Under the pieces are notes generated by a model. It ran no database searches and was not told the DNA's origin. It saw only the letters and a program-made list of their open reading frames with translations. Made by a program: the position numbers and the translations under genes. This document shows positions 1 to 6,566 of a stretch of DNA of 7,515 nt, one piece after another. The DNA is from Bacillota bacterium (GTDB taxonomy: Bacteria > Bacillota > Bacilli > Alicyclobacillales > SLC66): assembly GCA_021820825.1 (NCBI GenBank), contig JAKADD010000118.1, positions 1 through 7,515 on the forward strand, given 5' to 3'. The stretch's first letter is position 1; each line of letters begins with the position of its first letter.

Positions 1-5
1 GTCAA

Positions 6-674
6 ATGGGGAAAACCGCAGATCAGATGGCACAGACACAGAGAGTCGAAGCCGATCAAATTGTCCGCATCCTGCAGGAGTGGTATTGGGTGTCTGGCAA
101 CGGAGCCATTACGGAGGAGCGGGGATGCCCCACGCTGAACCGCCGCGCCTTGATGCTGCTTTTGTCGCCCGATTCCCTGATAGGCGGAAGGGGAGTGCGA
201 TGCGTGGAACAAAACTTCGAACAAATCGCTCATCCAATGAGCCGACTACGAGTGGCCTTGGTTCCGGACGAATACACGCTTCAGCGAGACATCCAGACAG
301 TGTTGGACCAAAACAGGATTTCCTATCAAAAGGAATGCCTGCTTGCACCCCGGAATCGCGTTGATTTTCTAGTCGAAGGCGGTATTGCGATCGAGGTGAA
401 GTGCGGCCGGCAAAAACCGAATTTGACGCGCGTGCTGGCCCAGTTGCACCGATACGCCGCATCCGAACAGGTTTGTGCGCTGTTACTTCTTGTGGAACGG
501 GATCTGGTCGGCGTGCCCAAACAGATTGGGGGAAGCCGCTGGCGGTGTGATGACCGTCAAGCGGCTGATTTTGAGTTTCTTGTTGGAATGTTGCTGGCTT
601 GCCGCGCGCGTGTGATTTTGATTCAGTCGTGCTACTGTCTGTGCGCGTCCAGGAATTCGACGATCCGTCTGTAA
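6..674 (+). CDS. PD-(D/E)XK nuclease-superfamily protein, 3' end probably frame-disturbed
   Basis: The open frame encodes 222 residues. Seen in the sequence: a PD-(D/E)XK-type core with E110, then D120 in RVDFLVEGG, then E130-V-K132 in IAIEVKCG, followed by a QLHRY element (Q146, Y150) like the QxxxY motif of RecB-like nucleases. By family knowledge this core binds a metal and cuts DNA; the substrate here is unknown. The first 75 or so residues are not recognised. The start is uncertain: ATG 6 is too close to the window edge to show a ribosome binding site, the gene may begin upstream, and ATG 237 would also keep the whole core. After the GVPKQIGG stretch (residues 169-176) the sequence stops looking like a nuclease C-terminus. 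It becomes Cys- and Arg-rich and overlaps the convergent peptidase gene by 43 bases. One extra base in the G5 run at 528-532 would instead give GGKPLAV and a TGATGA double stop at 548-553. The true protein probably ends near 550, or the gene is damaged. Confidence 0.6.
   Translation: MGKTADQMAQTQRVEADQIVRILQEWYWVSGNGAITEERGCPTLNRRALMLLLSPDSLIGGRGVRCVEQNFEQIAHPMSRLRVALVPDEYTLQRDIQTVLDQNRISYQKECLLAPRNRVDFLVEGGIAIEVKCGRQKPNLTRVLAQLHRYAASEQVCALLLLVERDLVGVPKQIGGSRWRCDDRQAADFEFLVGMLLACRARVILIQSCYCLCASRNSTIRL
534..573 (+). terminator. terminator-like hairpin at the end of the nuclease gene
   Basis: AGCCGCT (534-540) pairs perfectly with AGCGGCT (560-566). Inside it, GG (541-542) pairs with TC (557-558, one G-T pair) and CGGT (543-546) pairs with ACCG (553-556), leaving a six-base loop and one bulged A at 559. 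The stem is followed by GATTTTGAGTTTC, a short imperfect T tract. This fits an intrinsic terminator for plus-strand transcripts, placed inside the long open frame. That placement supports the view that the nuclease gene really stops near 550. Read on the minus strand the hairpin is followed by only two Ts, so it is unlikely to terminate the peptidase transcript well. Confidence 0.5.
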
Positions 675-2416
675 GCGGCCATTTCATTGACCTTCTTCAT
701 AAAGCCGTGTCCTTCGTCTTCAAATACCAGGTATTCAACCTCCGTGCCCTGATCGCGCAGCGCCTGCACGATCTGATCGGACTCTGCCTTGACGACCCGT
801 GGATCGTTGGCGCCCTGCACGACGAGCATCGGCTTTGTCATGCCTTTCAGATAGGTGATCGGGGAATCGGCGGTGAGTCGATCCTTGTCTTCTTCCGCGT
901 CGCCGAGCCACTGTTTCATCATCGGTTTCCAGTGGTCAGGCACCGAATTGAGAAAGGTGAACAGATTGCTGGGCCCGAAGATGTCTACGCAGGCCTCGAA
1001 GTAGTTCGCATGACGGCCGTGCAGCAACAGCGTCATATAGCCTCCGTAACTGCCTCCCACAAGGAAGAGCCGATGCTGCTGCGCCCTGCCCTGCCCGATC
1101 AGCCATTCGATGCTCTCCACCATATCGAGACGCGGCCCATGGCCCCAGTCGCCTTCGACCATTTTCATGTAGGCGGCGCCGTACCCGCTGCTGCCCCGGA
1201 AATTCGGCGCAAAGACATTGTATCCCCGGCTGCAGAGATACTGAAAGAAAGGCCGGAACATCCGCCGTTCTGACGCTTGCGGACCGCCGTGCGGCCAGAC
1301 GACCGTGTACCCGTTCGCTGTTTGCGCATGCGCCGCAAACCAGAGCGCCTCGATCTCCAGTCCGTCATAGGATGGAAAGTGAACGACCTCGGCCTGAACG
1401 AGTTGCTGTCTGGACATTCCCATGACCTGGTTGTTTGTGAGCTTCGTCCATTCTCCGTCAGGGGTTCGCCGATACATATTAAATGGATCGACATCACTGC
1501 GTCCAAGAATATACAGAGTGCCGCTCTTGCCCACCTTCATCTCTTCGATCACAGCTACCGGGCTTGCGACTGGACGCGCCTCCCCGCTCTCCAGATCAAA
1601 CGCGTAGAGACTGTCTTCTACGCCGCCGTGCGCAACCACATAGACTGTGTGCGACTCTGCATGGACCGCAATAAGACCCAGATCAACGTTGTTCGCTTCC
1701 CACAGTTTGCGAAACTCACCGGTGGCCGTGTCGTGATGCGCGAGGTACGTCCGGTCGCCGCCATAATTCGTGGTAAAGACAAAGGCGTCCCCAGCGTAAT
1801 CCCCATCTGCCACAACATGGACAACGCCAGGATCGGGGGTCAGGCATGTCACTTGTCCAGCGCGATGCAGGAAAGCGGGCGCATAGGTGTTCGCGTACGC
1901 AGTACTCACAATAAAACTGGATTCGTCAGGCGCGACCCACGCCAGTTGAGTTGAGGCGCCTTCTCCGACATACAGGGTGCTTTCCTCGCCTGTATCGAGA
2001 TGATAGACGTATCCATTGAGGAAATTGTGGTTCTCTTTGTCGGAGCTGTAATAGACGCGGTTGCCGTCTTTTGACAGTGCGCTGAAATAATGCCGCCTTC
2101 CTTCATGCATGCGCAACGGTTTGAGGGCGCCGCCGTTCACAGGAAGAAGGTACATCTGCACATTTTCATCGCCGTCGTGGTCGAAGCCGGCCAGCAGATA
2201 ACGACCCTGCGGATCGAATTTCATGTAGGCTGGAGTCTGATCAACGTATGATAACGGATAAGGGTATGTACTGGGCAGATTCAGGCCCCAGATGTTGTAC
2301 TTTCCGCTTAAATTCGTGGCCAGGGCAATGTGTGTCTCCGCTTCGTCGACGGTAAACCCGGTGATGGCGTAGGTGCGAAAAAACTCCTCGATATCCGGAC
2401 GCTCAAATTCAATCAT
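632..2416 (-). CDS. S9-family serine peptidase (prolyl oligopeptidase / acylaminoacyl-peptidase type)
   Basis: This 594-residue protein combines an N-terminal beta-propeller-like region (about residues 15-340, with repeated strand-turn units such as FDPQGRYLLAG and LSKDGNRVYYSS) with a C-terminal alpha/beta-hydrolase domain. The catalytic triad is visible: Ser456 in GGSYGGYM, Asp538 in GANDPRV and His570 in DEGHGF. HGGP at 376-379 and NFRGSSGYG at 405-413 are the usual oxyanion-hole and S9 signature regions. Members of the family cut short peptides or remove N-acylated residues; the propeller restricts access to the active site. There is no signal peptide or membrane segment, so it should be cytoplasmic, likely in peptide turnover. 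The start at 2416 is supported by an AAAGGGGAAA ribosome binding site eight or fewer bases upstream on the minus strand. Its length is normal for the family. It lies 59 bases downstream of the small membrane-protein gene and is probably co-transcribed; a weak -10-like CATAAT in that gap could give some independent expression. The natural substrate cannot be read from the sequence. Confidence 0.93.
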   Translation of the reverse strand: MIEFERPDIEEFFRTYAITGFTVDEAETHIALATNLSGKYNIWGLNLPSTYPYPLSYVDQTPAYMKFDPQGRYLLAGFDHDGDENVQMYLLPVNGGALKPLRMHEGRRHYFSALSKDGNRVYYSSDKENHNFLNGYVYHLDTGEESTLYVGEGASTQLAWVAPDESSFIVSTAYANTYAPAFLHRAGQVTCLTPDPGVVHVVADGDYAGDAFVFTTNYGGDRTYLAHHDTATGEFRKLWEANNVDLGLIAVHAESHTVYVVAHGGVEDSLYAFDLESGEARPVASPVAVIEEMKVGKSGTLYILGRSDVDPFNMYRRTPDGEWTKLTNNQVMGMSRQQLVQAEVVHFPSYDGLEIEALWFAAHAQTANGYTVVWPHGGPQASERRMFRPFFQYLCSRGYNVFAPNFRGSSGYGAAYMKMVEGDWGHGPRLDMVESIEWLIGQGRAQQHRLFLVGGSYGGYMTLLLHGRHANYFEACVDIFGPSNLFTFLNSVPDHWKPMMKQWLGDAEEDKDRLTADSPITYLKGMTKPMLVVQGANDPRVVKAESDQIVQALRDQGTEVEYLVFEDEGHGFMKKVNEMAAYRRIVEFLDAHRQ

Positions 2417-2475
2417 GGCGTTTTCCCCTTTTCTGGTTCACTATATTATGCGCCTTGCCTGGCAATGACTGTCTG

Positions 2476-2688
2476 TCAGCGGGCCGCTGCGGAAACGGCG
2501 GCGTGGACGCCTGGAGGCGGAGCGAACGCACCGGCAAATACGAACGAGAGAAAGGCGATCGATCCGTAGACCGCAAGCACGCGGATGCGCGTTTTGCGGG
2601 CGCCAAACAGGACGAACGACGGTTTGATCAAGCCTGCGGCCAGCGCACAGGCGCTAAGCAAAAATACTGTCATCAGGACACTGCTCAT
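2476..2688 (-). CDS. small two-helix membrane protein of unknown function
   Basis: This gene encodes 70 residues. It is supported by a strong CGGGGGA ribosome binding site a few bases before ATG 2688 and by a plausible membrane topology. The first hydrophobic segment is about residues 3-20, followed by GLIKPSFVLFGARKTRIRV, and the second segment is about residues 37-57 before an Ala/Pro-rich tail. The GLIKPS-x-VLF plus K/R-TR pattern resembles a short element I associate, from memory, with small uncharacterised membrane proteins of Bacilli; I cannot assign a function. The first helix could be mistaken for a lipoprotein or Sec signal because of the LSAC stretch (Cys14). However, the cysteine sits inside the helix and lacks the preceding positive charges, so I favour a membrane anchor. 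It is the first gene of a probable two-gene unit with the S9 peptidase. Confidence 0.72.
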   Translation of the reverse strand: MSSVLMTVFLLSACALAAGLIKPSFVLFGARKTRIRVLAVYGSIAFLSFVFAGAFAPPPGVHAAVSAAAR

Positions 2689-2805
2689 GGTATTCCCCCG
2701 TCAGTTGAGATGGTTATCATCGTTTTCATATTCAAAGTACACTCAGAGCAGGAGACTGTCCAGTTCATTTGATCATTTATAAGATGTGGCGGTTTTGTAG
2801 AACAT

Positions 2806-2857
2806 TGCGAAACTATTTATGACATGCGAAAATTGACACCATGAAAGGTATGTGAAA
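2806..2857 (+). promoter_or_regulatory. three TGYGAAA elements upstream of the qox promoter, possible ResD-like sites
   Basis: TGCGAAA occurs at 2806-2812 and again at 2825-2831, 19 bases (about two helical turns) apart, and TGTGAAA occurs at 2851-2857. By established knowledge, the Bacillus redox response regulator ResD binds TTTGTGAAT-like sites, often in tandem, upstream of respiratory genes. The elements here resemble that consensus with one or two differences and lie 28 to 85 bases before the candidate -10. Assignment to ResD is an inference; the regulator gene is not in the window. Confidence 0.3.
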
Positions 2858-2881
2858 TGGCGCAGTGAAGGAGTTTTCCTG

Positions 2882-2890
2882 TGCTATACT
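2882..2890 (+). promoter_or_regulatory. candidate extended -10 promoter for qoxABCD
   Basis: TGCTATACT is an extended -10 element (TG, one base, then TATACT). No good -35 hexamer stands 16-18 bases upstream, which is typical of extended -10 promoters. Transcription would start near 2897, giving a leader of about 140 bases before qoxA. A TTGACA at 2833-2838 matches the -35 consensus but has no -10 at the right distance. Confidence 0.4.
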
Positions 2891-3036
2891 CACTTTCGCC
2901 GGACCAAGAAATAATCATAAACTTTTTATATTTTTGTAGAGACGGGAGGCGTGCAGGCAGTATATTTGAGAACAGGGGGCGCTTACAGGTTGCGCACTTT
3001 TGGAAAGACGAGCGCAGAGAGAAAGGGGTGGTGGCG

Positions 3037-3939
3037 ATGAAGGCCGGGAAGGTTCGCAGACGAACTCTGACCTATGCCGGATTGGGTGCTGCAGCTGCCG
3101 TGCTGTTAACAGGATGCGGAAGCCAGTTTCAAGTGCTGGATCCGGCAGGACCCGTCGCCAGGACGGAACTGAACATGATTGACATTTCCATTGTACTGCT
3201 GCTTATTGTGATCGTTCCTGTAATTGGCCTGCTTATTTACATCGTGTACCGCTACCGTGATAAGCCGGGCAACACAGCGCCGTATGATCCGCATTTCGCC
3301 GACAGCAAAGTGATGGAATTCATCTGGTGGGGCATCCCCATTTTGATAGTGGCCATTTTGGGTACGATTACGGTCAGAACGACGATATCCCTGGCACAAC
3401 CTCCAGGCAATACGTCCAATGTGCAGCCCCTGACCATTGAAGTGACGTCGCTGGACTGGAAGTGGCTGTTCCAGTATCCAAACGGCAAATTGGCGACTGT
3501 GAATTACGCCGAGATCCCGGTGGGAGTGCCCGTTCAATTTATCCTCACGTCAAACGCTCCCATGAATTCATTCTGGGTGCCGCGCCTCGGCGGCCAGGAA
3601 TACACAATGCCCGGCATGGCTTTGCGGTTGTGGCTGCAGGCCAATCAGGCCGGCGACTACTACGGCCATGGCGCAAACTTTACTGGCCGCGGATTTGCGC
3701 ACACCACGTTTCACGTTATTGCGGTGCCCATGGCGAAGTTCAATCAGTGGGTCAAGCATGTGAAGAGCACGGCTCCAGCGCTTACACCGACTGGCTATAA
3801 GAATTTGGCCATTCCGAACATCGTTGGCGAGATGACATTCTCGTCATACCCCGCCAACAGTTTCTACAACACAGTGATGAACGATGGCGGTCGCTTCATG
3901 CCGACCACGGTGCAGGAAGAGGCGTCTTTGCACCACTAA
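3037..3939 (+). CDS. qoxA: aa3/bo3-type quinol oxidase subunit II (lipoprotein)
   Basis: QoxA is the subunit II of a haem-copper menaquinol oxidase at the cytoplasmic membrane. Its 300 residues show a lipoprotein signal with a KVRRR N-region and lipobox L24-T25-G26-C27, so the mature protein should be lipid-anchored at Cys27. The VLDPAGPVA motif (33-41) follows, then two membrane helices (about 48-71 and 92-113) and an external cupredoxin-like domain (about 130-232) with NSFWVPRLGGQEYTMPGM. The CuA ligands of cytochrome c oxidases (Cys-x3-Cys plus His and Met) are absent; the corresponding region reads ANFTGRGFAHTTF, as in QoxA and CyoA. This identifies a quinol oxidase rather than a cytochrome c oxidase. 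I chose ATG 3037 because AAAGGGGTGGTG (3022-3033) is an almost ideal ribosome binding site and the lipoprotein signal starts there. It is the first gene of the operon, 26 bases before the preferred qoxB start. The external domain has unusually few charged residues. Confidence 0.93.
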   Translation: MKAGKVRRRTLTYAGLGAAAAVLLTGCGSQFQVLDPAGPVARTELNMIDISIVLLLIVIVPVIGLLIYIVYRYRDKPGNTAPYDPHFADSKVMEFIWWGIPILIVAILGTITVRTTISLAQPPGNTSNVQPLTIEVTSLDWKWLFQYPNGKLATVNYAEIPVGVPVQFILTSNAPMNSFWVPRLGGQEYTMPGMALRLWLQANQAGDYYGHGANFTGRGFAHTTFHVIAVPMAKFNQWVKHVKSTAPALTPTGYKNLAIPNIVGEMTFSSYPANSFYNTVMNDGGRFMPTTVQEEASLHH

Positions 3940-3946
3940 TGGGTTC

Positions 3947-3958
3947 AGGAAGGGCGGG
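3947..3958 (+). promoter_or_regulatory. ribosome binding site deciding the qoxB start
   Basis: AGGAAGGGCGGG ends seven bases before ATG 3966. It lies downstream of the other in-frame ATG at 3939, so it can serve only the later start. Confidence 0.65.
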
Positions 3959-3965
3959 AAACCGA

Positions 3966-5930
3966 ATGCCGAGCAGTCATTTGAGCCATTGGGGTCTGTT
4001 GGTGACCGGCGATCCTCTCATTTATGGTGCGGATGCATCGATCATCCTCGCCAGTGTCGGGATTGTGTTTGCGCTCACCTACTTCAAAAAATGGAAGTGG
4101 CTCTGGAAGGAATGGTTGACCACAGTCGACCATAAGAAAATTGGAATCATGTATTTGATCGCCGCAGTGCTCATGCTGTTTCGGGCGGGAACCGATGCGC
4201 TTTTAATGCGCAGTCAACTGGCGTTCCCCAATGAACATTTTCTCGGGCCGGAGCACTACGACCAGATTTTTACCACGCATGGCACGGTGATGATTTTCTT
4301 TATGGCCATGCCCTTCATTTTCGCTCTGATGAATATCGCGGTGCCGCTCCAGATTGGCGCGCGCGACGTTGCATTCCCCTATCTGAATGCGATCAGCTTC
4401 TGGCTGTTTTTCTTCGCGGCGATGCTGCTCAACCTGTCTTTTGTCATCGGCGGGTCGCCTGACGCCGGATGGACCAGTTATGCGCCGCTGGCCGGGCTGC
4501 ATTTCAGTCCGGGTCCAGGCGAGAATTTCTACTTGCTGTCCCTGCAAATTACCGGGATCGGGAGTATCGCCACGGGCATCAATTTTCTGGCCACCATCTT
4601 CAAAATGCGCGCGCCAGGCATGACGCTGATGAAGATGCCGCTGTTCACGTGGTCGATTGTGGCGACCAATATTCTGATTATCTTCGCATTCCCCGCACTG
4701 GCGGTGGCGCTCGCCCTGCTCCTGATCGACCGCATTGCCGGCGCGCACTTCTTCACCATACACGCGGGCGGTCTTCCCATGATGTATATCAATATGTTCT
4801 GGATCTGGGGCCACCCCGAGGTGTATATCGTAATCCTGCCAGCCTTTGGGGTGTTCTCTGAGGTTGTTGCGACGTTCTCGCGCAAAACGATTTTCGGCTA
4901 CAAGGCGATGGTGTCGTCGCTGCTGTTGATCAGCGTTGCCAGTTATTTTGTCTGGGCTCACCATTTCTTTACGATGGGCGGCGGCGTTTCGGTCAACAGT
5001 TTCTTTGCAGTTGCGTCGATGTTGATCGGTATCCCCACAGGCGTCAAAGTGTTTAACTGGATGTTCACGATGTTTCGCGGCCGCATACGCCTGAAGATGC
5101 CCATGTTATGGACGATTGCGTTTATCCCCTGCTTTGTTCTGGGCGGCGCAACGGGCATGATGCTTGCGGTGGCGCCAGCGGACTACCAGTATCACAACAG
5201 TTATTTTCTGGTCGCCCACTTTCACGAGATGTTGATCGGCGGCGTTGTTTTTGGAATGTTTGCCGCCCTGTATTACTGGTGGCCCAAGATGTTTGGCTTT
5301 CTTCTCGATGAAAAATGGGGACGATGGGCTTTTTGGCTCTGGAATATCGGATTTTACGTGTGTTTTGAACCACAGTATGCGCTTGGTCTGATGGGAATGC
5401 AGCGGCGGATGTACACCTATCCTGCCGGTATGGGCTGGTCGACGCTCAACTTAATCTCCACCATAGGCGCATTCCTGATGGGGCTCGGCTTCATTTTCAT
5501 GGTATGGGACATCGTGTACAGCATCTTTAAAGGCGAACGCGACCTGACAGGAGATCCCTGGGACGGACGCACGCTCGAATGGTCGCTCCCGTCGCCTGCG
5601 CCACACTATAACTTTGCCGTGATTCCGACCATTACGGATCGCGACCAGTGGTGGACTTTGAAAGAGCAGGGCAGGCAGGACACGCTCAGACCGCAGACTG
5701 AGGACATCAAACCCATTCATATGCCGAAGAATTCGGCCAAGCCGTTCCTGATTGGCGTCGCGTTTTTTACTGCGGGGTTTGGCTTTGTCTTCGGCTGGTA
5801 CGTGTTTGGCGCCATCGCCCTGTTCGGCGTTGTCGTTCTGCTCCTGGCGCGCTCCTTTGAGTATCATTCGGATTATCATATCCCGGCCGATGAGGTTATC
5901 CACACTGAAACGGCTCTGGGGAGGTTGTGA
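3966..5930 (+). CDS. qoxB: aa3/bo3-type quinol oxidase subunit I
   Basis: QoxB is the catalytic proton-pumping subunit, reducing oxygen to water with electrons from quinol. From ATG 3966 it has 654 residues, close to QoxB/CyoB, with about 14-15 membrane helices. Visible key residues are: low-spin haem ligands H105 and H420; high-spin haem ligand H418; CuB ligands H283, H332 and H333; the GHPEVY motif with E285 and Y287 (cross-linked tyrosine, A-type oxidase); D-channel D134 and N141; and K-channel K361 in IPTGVKVFNW. R73, D77, H97 and Q100 match the quinol-site residues R71, D75, H98 and Q101 of E. coli CyoB. The start at 3966 is preferred over the in-frame ATG 3939 (which overlaps the qoxA stop as TAATG) because of the ribosome binding site at 3947-3958. 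It also leaves a short N-terminus before VTGDPLIYG, as in Bacillus QoxB. One oddity is Glu421 directly after HFH, where Tyr or Asn is usual. The qoxC start follows three bases after the stop. Confidence 0.96.
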   Translation: MPSSHLSHWGLLVTGDPLIYGADASIILASVGIVFALTYFKKWKWLWKEWLTTVDHKKIGIMYLIAAVLMLFRAGTDALLMRSQLAFPNEHFLGPEHYDQIFTTHGTVMIFFMAMPFIFALMNIAVPLQIGARDVAFPYLNAISFWLFFFAAMLLNLSFVIGGSPDAGWTSYAPLAGLHFSPGPGENFYLLSLQITGIGSIATGINFLATIFKMRAPGMTLMKMPLFTWSIVATNILIIFAFPALAVALALLLIDRIAGAHFFTIHAGGLPMMYINMFWIWGHPEVYIVILPAFGVFSEVVATFSRKTIFGYKAMVSSLLLISVASYFVWAHHFFTMGGGVSVNSFFAVASMLIGIPTGVKVFNWMFTMFRGRIRLKMPMLWTIAFIPCFVLGGATGMMLAVAPADYQYHNSYFLVAHFHEMLIGGVVFGMFAALYYWWPKMFGFLLDEKWGRWAFWLWNIGFYVCFEPQYALGLMGMQRRMYTYPAGMGWSTLNLISTIGAFLMGLGFIFMVWDIVYSIFKGERDLTGDPWDGRTLEWSLPSPAPHYNFAVIPTITDRDQWWTLKEQGRQDTLRPQTEDIKPIHMPKNSAKPFLIGVAFFTAGFGFVFGWYVFGAIALFGVVVLLLARSFEYHSDYHIPADEVIHTETALGRL

Positions 5931-5933
5931 GGC

Positions 5934-6566
5934 ATGGCTGCGATTGTAGAACACGCGCCCGGAAACGTTCCTGAGCACGATCCGCGTCCGCTCGAATATA
6001 CGAACAAAGACGATTCTTTAAAAATATTCGGGTTCTGGATCTTTCTGGCCACAGACATGATTTTGTTCGGAACCCTGTTCGCGACGTTCGTGGTATTGCG
6101 CACGCACGTCGCAACAGGCCCGAGCGGACAACAACTGTTTGACATTCAGGGCTTTATCGAGGAAACGTTTATTCTTCTGACGAGCAGTTTCACAGGTGGT
6201 ATGGCGACGTTTTTCATGCGCCGCGGCAGCGTCAGGGGCACCGTGGGATGGTTGCTGGTCACGGCCGTTCTGGGCGCGTCGTTTGTCAGTCTGGAAATCA
6301 CAGAGTTTCTGCACTACATCTCCCTTGGCGCAACGATCCAGACCAGCGCCTTTCTGTCCGCGTTCTATACGCTTGTCGGCACGCACGGCGCTCACGTGTC
6401 GCTTGGCATTGTATGGATGCTGGCGATTGTCATCCAGCTTCTCAGGTACGGGATAACAGCCGCCACGGCCCGCAAGGTGTTCGTCGTCAATCTGTACTGG
6501 CACTTTCTCGATGTTGTGTGGGTATTTATCTTCACAGTTGTGTATCTCACGGGGGTGATTAAATAA
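5934..6566 (+). CDS. qoxC: quinol oxidase subunit III
   Basis: QoxC is a non-catalytic membrane subunit of the oxidase, thought to stabilise subunit I and its proton uptake path. Its 210 residues match the usual QoxC/CyoC length. After a hydrophilic N-terminus there are five predicted helices (about 31-56, 76-97, 101-123, 138-170 and 183-207). Family features are the GFWIFLATDMILFG opening of helix 1, the EETFILLTSSFTGG segment, the THGAHVSLGI motif (150-159) and the YWHFLDVVWVFIF closing helix. The lone conserved acidic residues Glu76 and Glu121 lie at or within helices, as in the family. A GGGGAGG ribosome binding site (5918-5924) sits inside the end of qoxB, nine bases before the start, so translation is probably coupled. 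The stop overlaps the qoxD start. Confidence 0.95.
   Translation: MAAIVEHAPGNVPEHDPRPLEYTNKDDSLKIFGFWIFLATDMILFGTLFATFVVLRTHVATGPSGQQLFDIQGFIEETFILLTSSFTGGMATFFMRRGSVRGTVGWLLVTAVLGASFVSLEITEFLHYISLGATIQTSAFLSAFYTLVGTHGAHVSLGIVWMLAIVIQLLRYGITAATARKVFVVNLYWHFLDVVWVFIFTVVYLTGVIK

Larger units (their letters stand above)
2689..3036. other. divergent intergenic region between the small membrane protein and qoxA
   Basis: This 348-base stretch contains no credible gene. An open frame continuous with qoxA reaches back to GTG 2881, but its residues look non-coding and the strong ribosome binding site lies at 3022-3033. The region must hold the minus-strand promoter for the small-protein/peptidase pair and the plus-strand promoter for qoxABCD. 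It is AT-richer than the genes, most strongly at about 2908-2939. The specific elements inside it are listed separately. Confidence 0.7.

Noticed and set aside
599..1954. Two long plus-strand open frames (224 and 225 residues) opposite the S9 peptidase
   Set aside because: They lie antisense to a gene with an intact catalytic triad and their translations do not resemble real proteins.
2833..2838. Consensus -35 hexamer TTGACA
   Set aside because: No -10-like hexamer lies 16-18 bases downstream (the sequence there reads AAATGG), so it is not a complete promoter.
2881..3036. N-terminal extension of QoxA by 52 residues from GTG 2881
   Set aside because: The added residues precede the lipoprotein signal, which must be N-terminal, and they overlap the candidate promoter; the strong ribosome binding site supports ATG 3037.
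3939..3965. Start of qoxB at ATG 3939 overlapping the qoxA stop
   Set aside because: The nearest purine-rich site upstream is about 19 bases away, and the added nine residues are not family-like; ATG 3966 has an ideally placed ribosome binding site.
4203..4964. 253-residue minus-strand open frame within qoxB
   Set aside because: It is antisense to a strongly conserved gene, its translation is rich in Arg, Gln and His with no hydrophobic core, and it has no ribosome binding site; it is a by-product of qoxB codon use.
5896..5904. Perfect DnaA-box consensus TTATCCACA
   Set aside because: It is a single copy inside the coding sequence of qoxB, encoding ordinary family residues near the C-terminus, with no cluster of boxes or AT-rich unwinding region nearby.
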